Source of the DNA: CAZBWP01 sp964630265
GTDB lineage: Bacteria; Pseudomonadota; Alphaproteobacteria; Rhodospirillales; Defluviicoccaceae
Assembly (NCBI GenBank): GCA_964630265.1
Contig: CAZVRW010000006.1
Location: 13,423-77,422 of the forward strand
Direction of reading: 5' to 3'
DNA: 64,000 bases
Shown here: piece by piece, positions 37,318 to 45,644 of the stretch
How the letters are laid out: the number at the start of each line of letters is the position of its first letter
How positions within the stretch are numbered: position 1 is the stretch's first letter
Notes under the pieces: generated by a model
The model's database searches: none
Seen by the model: only the letters and a program-made list of their open reading frames with translations
What the model was told of the DNA's origin: nothing
Position numbers and translations under genes: made by a program

Positions 37318-38841
37318 ATGAAACAAGTTCACCCGACCCTGGAAAAGATCCCGACGCATATCCCCGGTTTCGACTTCATCTCGGACGGCGGCCTGCCGAA
37401 GGGGCGAACGATGCTGCTGGCCGGCAGCTCGGGCAGCGGCAAGACCATTTTCGCTTGCCAGTTCCTGATCGAGGGAATCCGCAAGAGCGGCGACAACGCC
37501 GTGTTCGTCACCTTCGAGGAGCACCCCGAAGACGTTCGCACCAACGTCCGCTCCTTCGGCTGGGATATCGACGCGCTGGAAAGCGCCGGCCAATGGAAAT
37601 TCGTCGATGCCGCGCCCGACCCCAGCATCGAGGTGTCGATCACCGGAGACTATGATTTCGGCGCCCTGCTCGCCCGTATCGAGCACGCGGTCCGCGCGGT
37701 CGACGCCAAGCGTGTCGTGCTCGACTCCCTCGGCGCGATCTTCGGCCACTTCCTCGACGGCGTCCGCGTCCGCCACGAACTGTTCCGCATCGCCACGGCG
37801 TTGCGGCAGATGGGCGTGACGGCACTGCTGACGGCGGAGCGGACGGCGGAATATGGCGAGATCGCCCGCCATGGGATCGAGGAGTTCGTCGCCGACGGCG
37901 TGCTGATCGCCCGCAACGTCCTCGAGGAGGAGAAGCGGCGGCGGACCATCGAGATCCTCAAGATCCGGGGCACCAGCCATCGGAAGGGGGAGTACGCCTT
38001 CACCATCATTCCCGGCGAAGGCATCATCGTCGTCCCGATCTCGGCGATCGAGTTGCGTCAGCGGTCCGGTGACATTCGCGTCACCTCCGGCAATGGCGAA
38101 CTCGATCAGATGTGCGGCGGCGGCCTGTTCCGCGATTCGGTCATCCTGGTTTCGGGGGCCACCGGCACCGGCAAGACGCTGATGGTGACGCACTTCATCG
38201 ACGGCGGCGTTTCCGCCGGCGAACGCTGTCTGCTGTTCGCCTTCGAGGAGAGCCGCGAACAGCTCGGCCGTAACGCCATCGGCTGGGGCATCGACTTCGA
38301 GAGCATGGAACAGGGGGGCAAGCTCCGGATCGTTTGTGAATATCCGGAGTCCGCGAGCCTCGAAGATCACCTCGTCCGCTTCAAGGAGCACATCGACGAC
38401 TTCAAGCCGGACCGTCTCGCCATCGACAGCCTGTCGGCGCTGGAGCGGATTTCAACGATCCGCAGTTTCCGGGAGTTCGTGCTCGGCGTCACCTCGTTCA
38501 TCAAGCACAAGGAGCTCACCGGGCTGTTCACCTCGACGACACCGACGCTGACCGGCGGCACGTCGGTCACCGAGGCGCACATCTCGTCGATCACCGATAC
38601 CATCTTGCTGCTGCGCTATGTCGAGCTGTTCGGCGAGATGCATCGCGGCATCACCGTGCTGAAAATGCGCGGCTCGGGCCACGACAAAGATATCCGCGAG
38701 CTGGTGATCGACGGTCAGGGCATGCACATCGGCGCCCCGTTCCGCAATGTCGCCGGCATTCTCGCCGGCAACCCGATGCAGATCGCGGCCTCCGAGGTGG
38801 ATCGTCTGGACAAGATGTTTCCGTCCGATCCGGGGATCTGA
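37318..38841 (+). CDS. kaiC: Circadian clock ATPase/kinase KaiC
   Basis: 507-residue double-RecA protein. CI: Walker A GSSGSGKT (36-43), catalytic EE at 67-68. CII: Walker A GATGTGKT (280-287), EE at 310-311, R-rich DNA/RNA-like contacts. The autophosphorylation segment reads TEAHISSITDT: Thr418, Ser423 and Ser424 align with Thr426, Ser431 and Thr432 of Synechococcus KaiC, so the second phosphosite is Ser, as in KaiC2-type proteins. The C-terminus (MRGSGHDKDIRELVI, FRNVAGILAGNPMQIA and a 20-residue tail) keeps an A-loop region but is shorter than in Synechococcus (519 residues). Confidence 0.96.
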   Translation: MKQVHPTLEKIPTHIPGFDFISDGGLPKGRTMLLAGSSGSGKTIFACQFLIEGIRKSGDNAVFVTFEEHPEDVRTNVRSFGWDIDALESAGQWKFVDAAPDPSIEVSITGDYDFGALLARIEHAVRAVDAKRVVLDSLGAIFGHFLDGVRVRHELFRIATALRQMGVTALLTAERTAEYGEIARHGIEEFVADGVLIARNVLEEEKRRRTIEILKIRGTSHRKGEYAFTIIPGEGIIVVPISAIELRQRSGDIRVTSGNGELDQMCGGGLFRDSVILVSGATGTGKTLMVTHFIDGGVSAGERCLLFAFEESREQLGRNAIGWGIDFESMEQGGKLRIVCEYPESASLEDHLVRFKEHIDDFKPDRLAIDSLSALERISTIRSFREFVLGVTSFIKHKELTGLFTSTTPTLTGGTSVTEAHISSITDTILLLRYVELFGEMHRGITVLKMRGSGHDKDIRELVIDGQGMHIGAPFRNVAGILAGNPMQIAASEVDRLDKMFPSDPGI

Positions 38842-38901
38842 CCGGGATTCGACTTGGTCGCCTCGCCGACGGCGGTGGGGCGGCGGTCCGGCCAGGGTGC
38901 C

Positions 38902-38979
38902 TGGGGCGAGAGATGGGATTCGAACCCACGACCTCCTGGACCACAACCAGGCGCTCTAACCGACTGAGCTACTCCCGCC
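38902..38979 (-). tRNA. tRNA-His (anticodon GTG)
   Basis: Minus-strand cloverleaf: acceptor GCGGGAG/CTCTCGC, anticodon stem CCTGG/CCAGG around TTGTGGT (anticodon GTG), T loop GGTTCGAATCC, encoded CCA. The extra G at -1 (base 38979) faces discriminator C73, the hallmark of tRNA-His. Confidence 0.95.
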
Positions 38980-39075
38980 ATCGCGGACGGACGACATACC
39001 CCTCGCCCGCCGCCTCGTCAAGCGCGCCGCCGCCCGCGCCTGGGCCCGCACGCGTGGCGTCAACTCGGCCGTCGC

Positions 39076-41640
39076 TCAGGCCCGAGGGCGGCGCACGCGC
39101 GATTGGCCGACAAGAGTCAGCCCGGCGAAGGCCGCCAGCAGTACCGACAGCGATGTCGGTGCAGCCACGGCCACCGGTACTTGGACGAGGAATTGCGCGA
39201 CGATGGGATCGTGGTCGCTCAGCAGGGTCTCGAACAGCCGTCCCGTGTTCATGTGCACGAAGTCGACGCCGACGAACCGGTCGAACACGCTCTGGCTGAC
39301 CAGGATGTGATCCAGCGCCTGGGAGTTGCCCTCGAACTCGAAGGTGAAGATGTCCGTCGGGTCCGGGTTGCTGAACGCCAGGTTGATCAATACGTTGCTG
39401 CCATCATCGGCGCCGGTGAGAATGCTGAGCGGCTCGAAGAACTGGAACTCGTTGAGGTCACCGAGCACGATGATGTTGGCGAGCGGATCGAAGGCCAGCA
39501 GCGAGTCGACTGCGGCATTGACCGCGGCCGCCTGGGCGTTGCGCTCGTCGACGCTGCCGTTGGCCGGCGGCTGGGTGCTGCCGAACAGGGGATCGCTTCC
39601 GCTCTTCGATGAAAAGTGGTTGTTGATGATGGTGAAGCTCTCCCCGGCGAAGCTGAATTCCATGACCAGGGGAAGGCGGGTGTCGAAGAACGGGCTCGCC
39701 GGGTCGCTCTGCAGGCCGGCGCTGGGGATGTCGGTGATCGTCCCATCTTGATCAATGGTGGCGACGCTGTCCGGGGCGACGGGCACGCGATCGGCGTTGT
39801 ACAGGAACGCCGTGCGGATGTTGGCGCCGGGAGCGCCGCCGCTGGTGTTGTCGCCGATGAAGGGGTTGTCCACGAAGCTGTAGCTCGGACCGCCCGCGTC
39901 GGCGATGGCATCCACCAGTGTCTGCAGGGTCAATGCGGCGCTGACCGTGCCATCGTTGGCCGCTCCCGAATTGTCCTGGATCTCCTGCAGGGCGAGGACG
40001 TCGGGGGCGCCCATGTTGGTGACGATCTGCCGGGCGAGGCCGGCGAAGCGGCCGCTGCCGATGTCGTCATTGCCGTCCTGATCATTGGGATCGAGGTTGA
40101 AGACGTTGTAGGTGGCGACGGTGAAGTTCATGGCGTCGCCGGCCAACGTCGTCACCTCGTCGGGCCGGTCGAGCTCGGTGGTCACGACCGGCGCCAGCGG
40201 CCGGATTCGGTAGTCGTTGAAGCTGAACTGGACGACCCCGGTGATGTCGCCGCCGTCGCTGCCCACCAAGTCGCCCATCTCGGGGGGCATCTCGGGACGG
40301 GTATCGGAGTCGACGGTGCCGACGATCAGGATCCGCTCGGGATTCAGGTCGGCCTGCAGCGGATTGTCATTGAAACTGTTGACGGTGTCGGCGCTGATGG
40401 TGATGCCGCCGCGGGAATTGAGGCTGGTCAGGTTGCCGTCTTCGTCGTCGCGGCTGACGGCATAGAACTCGCCACGGCTCGGCCGGGTATCCTCGTCACT
40501 GACGGCCTGGGCGCCCACCAGCGTCACCAGCATGCCCTCGAGGCTCTCGTAGAAATCGCGGCCATCGGTGGCCGGGTCGAAGACGACCGATCCCAGGTCG
40601 TCGACGATGGTGTTGGGCTGCGTCCGGTGCGGATTGGTGGACGGTGCCGCCAGGTCGGTGCTGATGGTCACCGGCACGATCTCGTTGCCGGAGTTGAGGA
40701 CGGTGACGACCGGCGTGTTGGCGAGTTGGGTCTCGTTGAAGAACTCAGCGACGGTTCCCTCCACGTCCACCGCATCGCCGACCGCGACGCCCGGCGCGCC
40801 GCCGGTGAAGACGAAGATGCCATCCGACGTGCGATCGTCGCCGTCGCCGACGGGGTCCTGCAAATAGAAACCGTTACTGGCGACCGCGGTGACGAGGCCG
40901 CTGGTGACGACCCGGTTTCCCTCCGCGGGCGAGACGTGCCCCGGCCCCTGGATCTCCATGATCGACAGGACTTGTGACGACGGCGGATTGGGATCGACGG
41001 CGTTCGTCGTCCCCGGCGTGTTGAAGGTCGTGCCCGCCGCCGGCGTTCCGGCGACGATGCCGGCGAGATCGAAGTCGTTGCGGGTCCAGTCCCCGTCGCT
41101 GTCGGTGTCGACGCCGTCCGGCAGCCGCGAAGCGCCGCCGACGGTGAACGAATTGCCATCGAAGCCCGGCGCCAGGACCGGCGCACCGAAGTTGGAATCG
41201 CCGGCGCCGCCATCCCAGATGCCGATCGAGTCGACGACGCGCGACCAGGGGGTGACGTCGAACACGCCCGTATTACTCGTGTCCAGATCCTGGCCGAGGG
41301 TGCCGCTGAAGTCCTCGACGAGGAACAGGCTCATGGTCCCGTTCTCGATCAGGTTGTTGGAAAAATTCGTCACCCAGAAGCCGTGGACATCGGTCGTGCC
41401 CACTTGAAAGACGCTGTCGATGATGCCAACCGAGGAGTCGCCCTCGATCTGCAAAATGCTCAGAGCGGAATAGTCGAAATCGGCCAATCCGAAAATTTCG
41501 ACGTACTCGTTGACGTCTGTGCCAGCGTGATTGGCCACAAATTCGTTGATTGTCTGTGCCCGCCCGTCGTCACACATCAAAACGACCAGAGCAGTGCTTG
41601 CCAGCAAGGTGCGGATTCGCGTCCCACCGGGCATATTCAT
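39076..41640 (-). CDS. Secreted multidomain nuclease (ExeM/NucH-like)
   Basis: 854 residues. A signal peptide is followed by a lamin-tail-like domain (TINEFVANHAG..NEYVEIFG), an OB-fold region (SIMEIQGPGHVSPAEGNRVVTSGLVTAV), then an endonuclease/exonuclease/phosphatase domain from about 515: NFTVATYNVFNLD, DVLALQEIQD, INNHFSSKSG, IIVLGDLNEF and LLSDHDPIVAQF. The last 30 residues, APTSLSVLLAAFAGL then TLVGQSRVRRPRA, form a hydrophobic helix plus arginine cluster like PEP-CTERM anchors but without the usual PEP. ExeM-type enzymes degrade extracellular DNA. GGAG supports ATG 41640. Acidic, Asp-rich composition fits an exported protein. Confidence 0.85.
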   Translation of the reverse strand: MNMPGGTRIRTLLASTALVVLMCDDGRAQTINEFVANHAGTDVNEYVEIFGLADFDYSALSILQIEGDSSVGIIDSVFQVGTTDVHGFWVTNFSNNLIENGTMSLFLVEDFSGTLGQDLDTSNTGVFDVTPWSRVVDSIGIWDGGAGDSNFGAPVLAPGFDGNSFTVGGASRLPDGVDTDSDGDWTRNDFDLAGIVAGTPAAGTTFNTPGTTNAVDPNPPSSQVLSIMEIQGPGHVSPAEGNRVVTSGLVTAVASNGFYLQDPVGDGDDRTSDGIFVFTGGAPGVAVGDAVDVEGTVAEFFNETQLANTPVVTVLNSGNEIVPVTISTDLAAPSTNPHRTQPNTIVDDLGSVVFDPATDGRDFYESLEGMLVTLVGAQAVSDEDTRPSRGEFYAVSRDDEDGNLTSLNSRGGITISADTVNSFNDNPLQADLNPERILIVGTVDSDTRPEMPPEMGDLVGSDGGDITGVVQFSFNDYRIRPLAPVVTTELDRPDEVTTLAGDAMNFTVATYNVFNLDPNDQDGNDDIGSGRFAGLARQIVTNMGAPDVLALQEIQDNSGAANDGTVSAALTLQTLVDAIADAGGPSYSFVDNPFIGDNTSGGAPGANIRTAFLYNADRVPVAPDSVATIDQDGTITDIPSAGLQSDPASPFFDTRLPLVMEFSFAGESFTIINNHFSSKSGSDPLFGSTQPPANGSVDERNAQAAAVNAAVDSLLAFDPLANIIVLGDLNEFQFFEPLSILTGADDGSNVLINLAFSNPDPTDIFTFEFEGNSQALDHILVSQSVFDRFVGVDFVHMNTGRLFETLLSDHDPIVAQFLVQVPVAVAAPTSLSVLLAAFAGLTLVGQSRVRRPRA

Positions 41641-41660
41641 TCAGAAATCTCCAATCCTAT

Positions 41661-41674
41661 CACAATCTGTTGTG
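41661..41674. promoter_or_regulatory. Inverted repeat upstream of the secreted nuclease
   Basis: CACAA-TCTG-TTGTG, 21 bases before the nuclease ATG on the minus strand, in a 279-base gap that otherwise shows no gene. Further ACACAA copies lie at about 41683-41690. Position fits an operator overlapping the promoter. Confidence 0.35.
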
Positions 41675-41919
41675 TTTCGGGTCTTGTGTTTTGATGGGTA
41701 GAGGCCGGAGAGCGAGAATAACCAGCAAGCGCTTGCCAGTCGACGTCACCCAGGGCCGCCGCACTCTGGCCGTTCCCACAGCACAGACACGGCAGGCCGC
41801 CCAACGATTGCATTGGAATTAGCCGGCTTCCGGCGCGGACTTCCAATGAAACTTTTACGAATATTTGGAGAATGGCGCCGCCCCGCCGGGGAACCGGCAG
41901 CGGCAGCTTCAGAAACGCG

Positions 41920-42804
41920 TCAGTCGCCGTGCTCGGGGCCGCCGACGGGGCGGCTGATCAGCACCGTCACGCCGTCGCGCTCGCGGAGGACGTCGACCTC
42001 CTCGTGGGTGCGTACCGAAATCTGTGGTTCCGCCCGTTCCTCTTCGGTGCGCCGGTCCGGCGGTGTGACGATGCCGCCGGAAATCACCATCTTGATCGCT
42101 TCCTCGACGGTCATGGTCAGCGGCAGGATGTCCTTCCGCGGGACGAACAGGAGAAAGCCCGAGGTGGGGTTCGGCGTCGTCGGCAGGAAGATGTTGACCA
42201 TCTCCTCGTCGGTCAGGTTCTGCACCTCGCCTTCCGTTCGCCCGGTGATGAAGGCGATGGCCCACAGCCCGCGCCGCGGGTATTCGACCAGCACCGCCTG
42301 GCGAAACGCCGCCGACTGCTGGGCGAGGATGGTCTCGACGATCTGCTTGATCGCGCCATAGATACTGCGGATCACCGGCATCCGCGCGAGCACCCCCTCG
42401 TACATGCGGATCATCAAGCGGCCGATGAAGCCGGCGGCGAAAAAGCCGATGAGGATCAGGACGGCGACGATGATGACGACGCCGAGGCCGGGAAGCGCGA
42501 AGGGGAGATAGGTTTCGGGGTTGTAGCGCGCCGGGATCAGCGCGGTGACCTTGGAGTCGATGAAGGTGATCACCAGCCACGCCAGATAGAAGGTGATGGC
42601 GACCGGCGCGGTGATCAGGATGCCGGCGAAGAAATAGGCGCGAATGCGCGCGCCGAAACCGACCCGCGGCGCGACCCGCGGCGGTTTCACCGTCGGGTCG
42701 TCCGCGCGGCGTCGCGACTTCCGCCGCTCCTTGCGTCGGGACCTCGGCTCCTCGTGACCCGGCTCGTCGGGGCCCCGCGTGTCGTCCGTCGGCTCGTCGG
42801 TCAT
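41920..42804 (-). CDS. DUF502 inner-membrane protein
   Basis: 294 residues. A basic and acidic N-terminal tail (1-48) leads into two membrane helices (about 62-86 and 103-128), then a soluble DUF502 domain: RMPVIRSIYGAIKQIVETIL, FRQAVLVEYPRRGLWAIAFITG and NIFLPTTPNPTSGFLLFVPRKDI. The family is widespread in proteobacteria and of unknown function, possibly linked to membrane lipid handling. ATG 42804 has GAGG upstream; a GTG at 42825 would overlap the dehalogenase. Confidence 0.88.
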   Translation of the reverse strand: MTDEPTDDTRGPDEPGHEEPRSRRKERRKSRRRADDPTVKPPRVAPRVGFGARIRAYFFAGILITAPVAITFYLAWLVITFIDSKVTALIPARYNPETYLPFALPGLGVVIIVAVLILIGFFAAGFIGRLMIRMYEGVLARMPVIRSIYGAIKQIVETILAQQSAAFRQAVLVEYPRRGLWAIAFITGRTEGEVQNLTDEEMVNIFLPTTPNPTSGFLLFVPRKDILPLTMTVEEAIKMVISGGIVTPPDRRTEEERAEPQISVRTHEEVDVLRERDGVTVLISRPVGGPEHGD

Positions 42805-42814
42805 CCCATCGGCC

Positions 42815-43690
42815 TCAGTCGGCACCGAAGAACGCGGTCAGCGCAGCCAGGGTCTCCTCCGGCGCTTCCTCGGGCAGGAAATGGCCACACGGCACGGCCT
42901 GCCCCCGGACGTCCGCGGCACGTTCACGCCACGTCGCCAACACGTCGTAATGATTGTCCATCAGCCCGCGGGCACCCCAGAGCGCCAGGAGCGGACAGGT
43001 GACCTTGGTTGCCATGTCGGCCTCGTCGTGGCGGAGGTCGATGGACGCCGCGGCGCGATAGTCCTCGCATGAGGCGTGGATGCAGGCCGGATCGCTGAAG
43101 CAGCGAACGTATTCGGCCACCGCCGCGTCCGTAAAGTGCTCCATGCCACCGCCCCACTGCCGCAGCTTCTGCCTCAAGTACCAGCCTGGGTCGTGACCGA
43201 TCATGATCTCCGGCAGTCCGTTTCCCTGGATCAGGAAGAACCAGTGATAGTAGCCTGTTGCGACGGCCTGATTCACCGTCGAAAAAATCTTGTGGGTGGG
43301 AACGATGTCGAGCACGGCCAAGCGAGCAACCGAACCAGGATGATCGAGGGCCAACCGATGGGCGACGCGGCCGCCGCGATCGTGTCCGGCGACAAAGAAG
43401 CGCTCGAAACCGAGCGCCGCCATCAGCTTGACTTGGTCGCTCGCCATCGCCCGCTTCGAATAGGCGACGTGGGTCGTATCGGAGGGGGGCCTGCCGCTAT
43501 CGCCGTACCCGCGCAGATCGGCGGCGACGACCGTGAAGGTCTGGGCAAGGCGCGGCGCGATCTTGTGCCAGATGACGTGGGTTTGCGGATAGCCGTGCAG
43601 CAGCAGCAACGGTGGCCCCGACCCGCCGCGAACGAAATGGATCACCGTCTCGCCGACGTCGATGTCGTCCGTCTCGAAGCCTTCGAACAT
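42815..43690 (-). CDS. Alpha/beta hydrolase, probable fluoroacetate/haloacetate dehalogenase
   Basis: 291 residues. Residues known from Rhodopseudomonas fluoroacetate dehalogenase are all in place: nucleophile Asp104 with Arg105 and Arg108 (GHDRGGRVAH), Asp128 (LAVLDIVPT), halide-pocket His149 and Trp150 (GYYHWFFL) and Tyr211 (CEDYRAAA), and base His270 (CGHFLPEE). The oxyanion motif is LLHGYPQTH. A carboxyl-substrate clamp of two Arg plus the His-Trp-Tyr fluoride pocket argues for short 2-haloacids. ATG 43690 has GGGGG upstream; ATG 43705 is also in frame. No transporter or regulator is adjacent. Confidence 0.85.
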   Translation of the reverse strand: MFEGFETDDIDVGETVIHFVRGGSGPPLLLLHGYPQTHVIWHKIAPRLAQTFTVVAADLRGYGDSGRPPSDTTHVAYSKRAMASDQVKLMAALGFERFFVAGHDRGGRVAHRLALDHPGSVARLAVLDIVPTHKIFSTVNQAVATGYYHWFFLIQGNGLPEIMIGHDPGWYLRQKLRQWGGGMEHFTDAAVAEYVRCFSDPACIHASCEDYRAAASIDLRHDEADMATKVTCPLLALWGARGLMDNHYDVLATWRERAADVRGQAVPCGHFLPEEAPEETLAALTAFFGAD

Positions 43691-43746
43691 GGAGCCCCCG
43701 TGCATGAACCGGCCGGCGTCTTTTGGCGCACCGACGCAAAACGCAC

Positions 43747-43752
43747 ATTATA
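43747..43752 (-). promoter_or_regulatory. Perfect -10 box upstream of the dehalogenase
   Basis: TATAAT on the minus strand, 57 bases before ATG 43690, in the divergent gap with the Nudix gene. No good -35 lies 16-18 bases further upstream, so activator dependence is possible. Confidence 0.35.
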
Positions 43753-43784
43753 AGAGGGCTTTGCAGAGGAAAAGGATCATTGCC

Positions 43785-44240
43785 GTGGCTCCCATTGTCC
43801 GCGACTATCCCGCCTGCCCGCTGGTCGGCGTTGGGGTAGTGGTCTTTCGCGTCCGCCACGTGCTGTTGATCCGGCGTGGCGCACCCCCCCTTGCCGGCGA
43901 ATGGAGCCTGCCCGGTGGCTTGCAGGAACTCGGCGAGACGGTCGCCGAGGCGGCGCGGCGCGAGGTTCTGGAAGAAACCGGCGTGACGGCCCGAATCCAT
44001 AGCGTCGTCGACGTCATCGACCTGATCCGGCGCGATCCGCCCGGCGACACCGTCCGCACCCATTACACGCTGATCGACATGCTCGGCGTCTGGGAAGCCG
44101 GCGAGGCGGTCGCCGCATCCGATGCAACCGATGCGGCATGGATCCCGATCACGGAGGTTCCCCGGCTCGGGTTGTGGTCGGAGACCGAGCGCGTCATCCG
44201 GCTCGCCCATCACCGCCTCGCCGCCGAGCCGCCGATCTGA
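43785..44240 (+). CDS. Nudix hydrolase (ADP-ribose pyrophosphatase-like)
   Basis: 151-residue cytoplasmic hydrolase. The Nudix box is complete: GGLQELGETVAEAARREVLEETG with the catalytic REVLEE core. Upstream strands PLVGVGVVVFRVRHVLLIRRG are typical of the ADP-ribose/NADH class, though the substrate cannot be read from sequence. I start at GTG 43785 with AGGA eight bases upstream; an open frame back to 43662 has no homology. Confidence 0.87.
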   Translation: MAPIVRDYPACPLVGVGVVVFRVRHVLLIRRGAPPLAGEWSLPGGLQELGETVAEAARREVLEETGVTARIHSVVDVIDLIRRDPPGDTVRTHYTLIDMLGVWEAGEAVAASDATDAAWIPITEVPRLGLWSETERVIRLAHHRLAAEPPI

Positions 44241-44318
44241 ACCAGGTGCGGCGTTTTCCCGATCGACGCCGCCGGATGGCATGCTAGTCTCGCGCGTGTC
44301 CAAACGGCGAGGTTGTCC

Positions 44319-44849
44319 ATGACCATCAGCGCCCGTGTCTCCGTCTCCTCTGCCGATCACGTCGGGCTGGTCGCCGCGATCTCCGGACGGCTGTTCGATC
44401 TCGGCGGCAATCTGGGTGACACCACGTTCGCCGTCGTCGGCGGCTCCGCCGAGTTCTTCGCCATCGTCGAGTTTCCCGACGCCACCTCCCTCGTGGACGT
44501 GGCAGCAGAACTCCGCGCCGTGCCGGAACTGGCCGACGCGGTGGTGTCCGTGACGCCCGCGGTCAGCCCGTCGGACGGCATTCCCGCCACCGCGATCACC
44601 CACACGATCACCGTCTTCGGCGGCGACCGCCCCGGTCTGGTGGCGCGATTGAGCGAAGCCTTGGCCGATTTCCGAGCCAACATCGTGCGGCTGGACGCCG
44701 AGCGGATGCCGACCTCCGGCGGCTTGGCGTACGCCGTTCGGATCGCCGCGCACATTCCGCCCGACGCCGCCGCGTCGTGCCTCGCGACGGTGACCAACAC
44801 GGCGGGAAGCCTGGGGCTCAGCTGTCAGATCGACCAGTCGATTCCCTGA
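44319..44849 (+). CDS. Double ACT-domain regulatory protein (GcvR-like)
   Basis: 176 residues made of two ACT domains (about 3-85 and 93-172): ISARVSVSSADHVGLVAAISGRLFDLGGNL and THTITVFGGDRPGLVARLSEALADFRANIV. ACT pairs of this size resemble GcvR, which senses glycine and controls GcvA, but no gcv gene is near. No catalytic domain. GAGG seven bases before ATG 44319 fixes the start. It ends three bases from the convergent lipoprotein gene. Confidence 0.8.
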   Translation: MTISARVSVSSADHVGLVAAISGRLFDLGGNLGDTTFAVVGGSAEFFAIVEFPDATSLVDVAAELRAVPELADAVVSVTPAVSPSDGIPATAITHTITVFGGDRPGLVARLSEALADFRANIVRLDAERMPTSGGLAYAVRIAAHIPPDAAASCLATVTNTAGSLGLSCQIDQSIP

Positions 44850-44852
44850 ACG

Positions 44853-45641
44853 TCACCGATGGCCCGGCGGATCAAGCGCGGACACCCGGTCGGCGAGCCG
44901 GCGTGCGTGGACGTCCCGCACCGCCGCGGCGATTTCGCCACCCAGGTCGGCAAGCGCGTCACTCAGGGCCGCCACGATCGCCCGGTAGGATTCCGGCGGC
45001 AGCGATTTCGTGCCATCGGCTTCGATCACGACCGGAACGTCGAGCGACGGGCGGAACGTCGAGCGGCCGAAGGCAAGTTCGCGCGTGCCGTCGCCGTCGA
45101 GAATGCTCCATTGGGCGGTGACCAGCACCGCCGCCTCCCAGATCCACTCGAAGGCGAGGACGTTTGCCTCGACGCGATAGTCGACGTCGATGGCGCGGCT
45201 GGTCGGCAGCGGCAAAACGCGATCCGTCGGCACCAGGGCCGTCAGGTTCTCCGCCAGCACGATGGCGATGTGCTGATCGAGCGGCGCTGCCCACTGGTCG
45301 AATTCGGCCAGCGTCAACTCGTTGGGCCCGGTGCGGGCGGCGACCGAGCGATGATCGAGGTGTTGCGCGAGCGTCACCGGTGCAATGCCGATGGTCGGCG
45401 CGGCGCCTGACGCCGGTGCGACGGCGGTCGCTGGCAGCGAAGCGAGCACGTAATGCCGCGTCGGCGGGCTCTCCGATCGCAGCAAAGGCGTGCAGGCGCT
45501 GAGGGCTGCGGCGAGCAGGGCCACCGAGCCGGCGGCGAGCAGGGCCACCGAGCCGGCGGCGAACAGGGGCACCGAGCCGGCGGCGAACAGGGGCACCGAG
45601 CCGGCGGCGAAGAAGCGACGAAGGGTGTGGCGTCCGGCCAT
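44853..45641 (-). CDS. Mla/Pqi-type transport auxiliary lipoprotein
   Basis: 262 residues. The signal peptide is abnormally long: between RRF (about 10) and the lipobox LSAC (Cys near 50) lie four 8-residue repeats of the form FAAGSVPL/LAAGSVAL. The mature part matches the ABC-type transport auxiliary lipoprotein (PqiC-like) family: RHYVLASLP, IGIAPVTLAQHLDHRSVAARTG, NELTLAEFDQWAAPLDQHIAIVLAENL and DYRVEANVLAFE. It would sit on the outer membrane's inner face and work with the MlaD-like protein encoded just upstream (stop three bases before this ATG). Confidence 0.85.
   Translation of the reverse strand: MAGRHTLRRFFAAGSVPLFAAGSVPLFAAGSVALLAAGSVALLAAALSACTPLLRSESPPTRHYVLASLPATAVAPASGAAPTIGIAPVTLAQHLDHRSVAARTGPNELTLAEFDQWAAPLDQHIAIVLAENLTALVPTDRVLPLPTSRAIDVDYRVEANVLAFEWIWEAAVLVTAQWSILDGDGTRELAFGRSTFRPSLDVPVVIEADGTKSLPPESYRAIVAALSDALADLGGEIAAAVRDVHARRLADRVSALDPPGHR
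45508..45603. repeat. 24-bp tandem repeat coding for a repeated signal peptide
   Basis: Four exact-length units (45508-45531, 45532-45555, 45556-45579, 45580-45603) plus a partial fifth. Units 1-2 are identical and units 3-4 are identical, with two substitutions between the pairs. In the minus-strand lipoprotein gene each unit encodes eight hydrophobic residues ahead of the lipobox, so copy number can change without a frameshift. Confidence 0.92.
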
Positions 45642-45644
45642 GGG

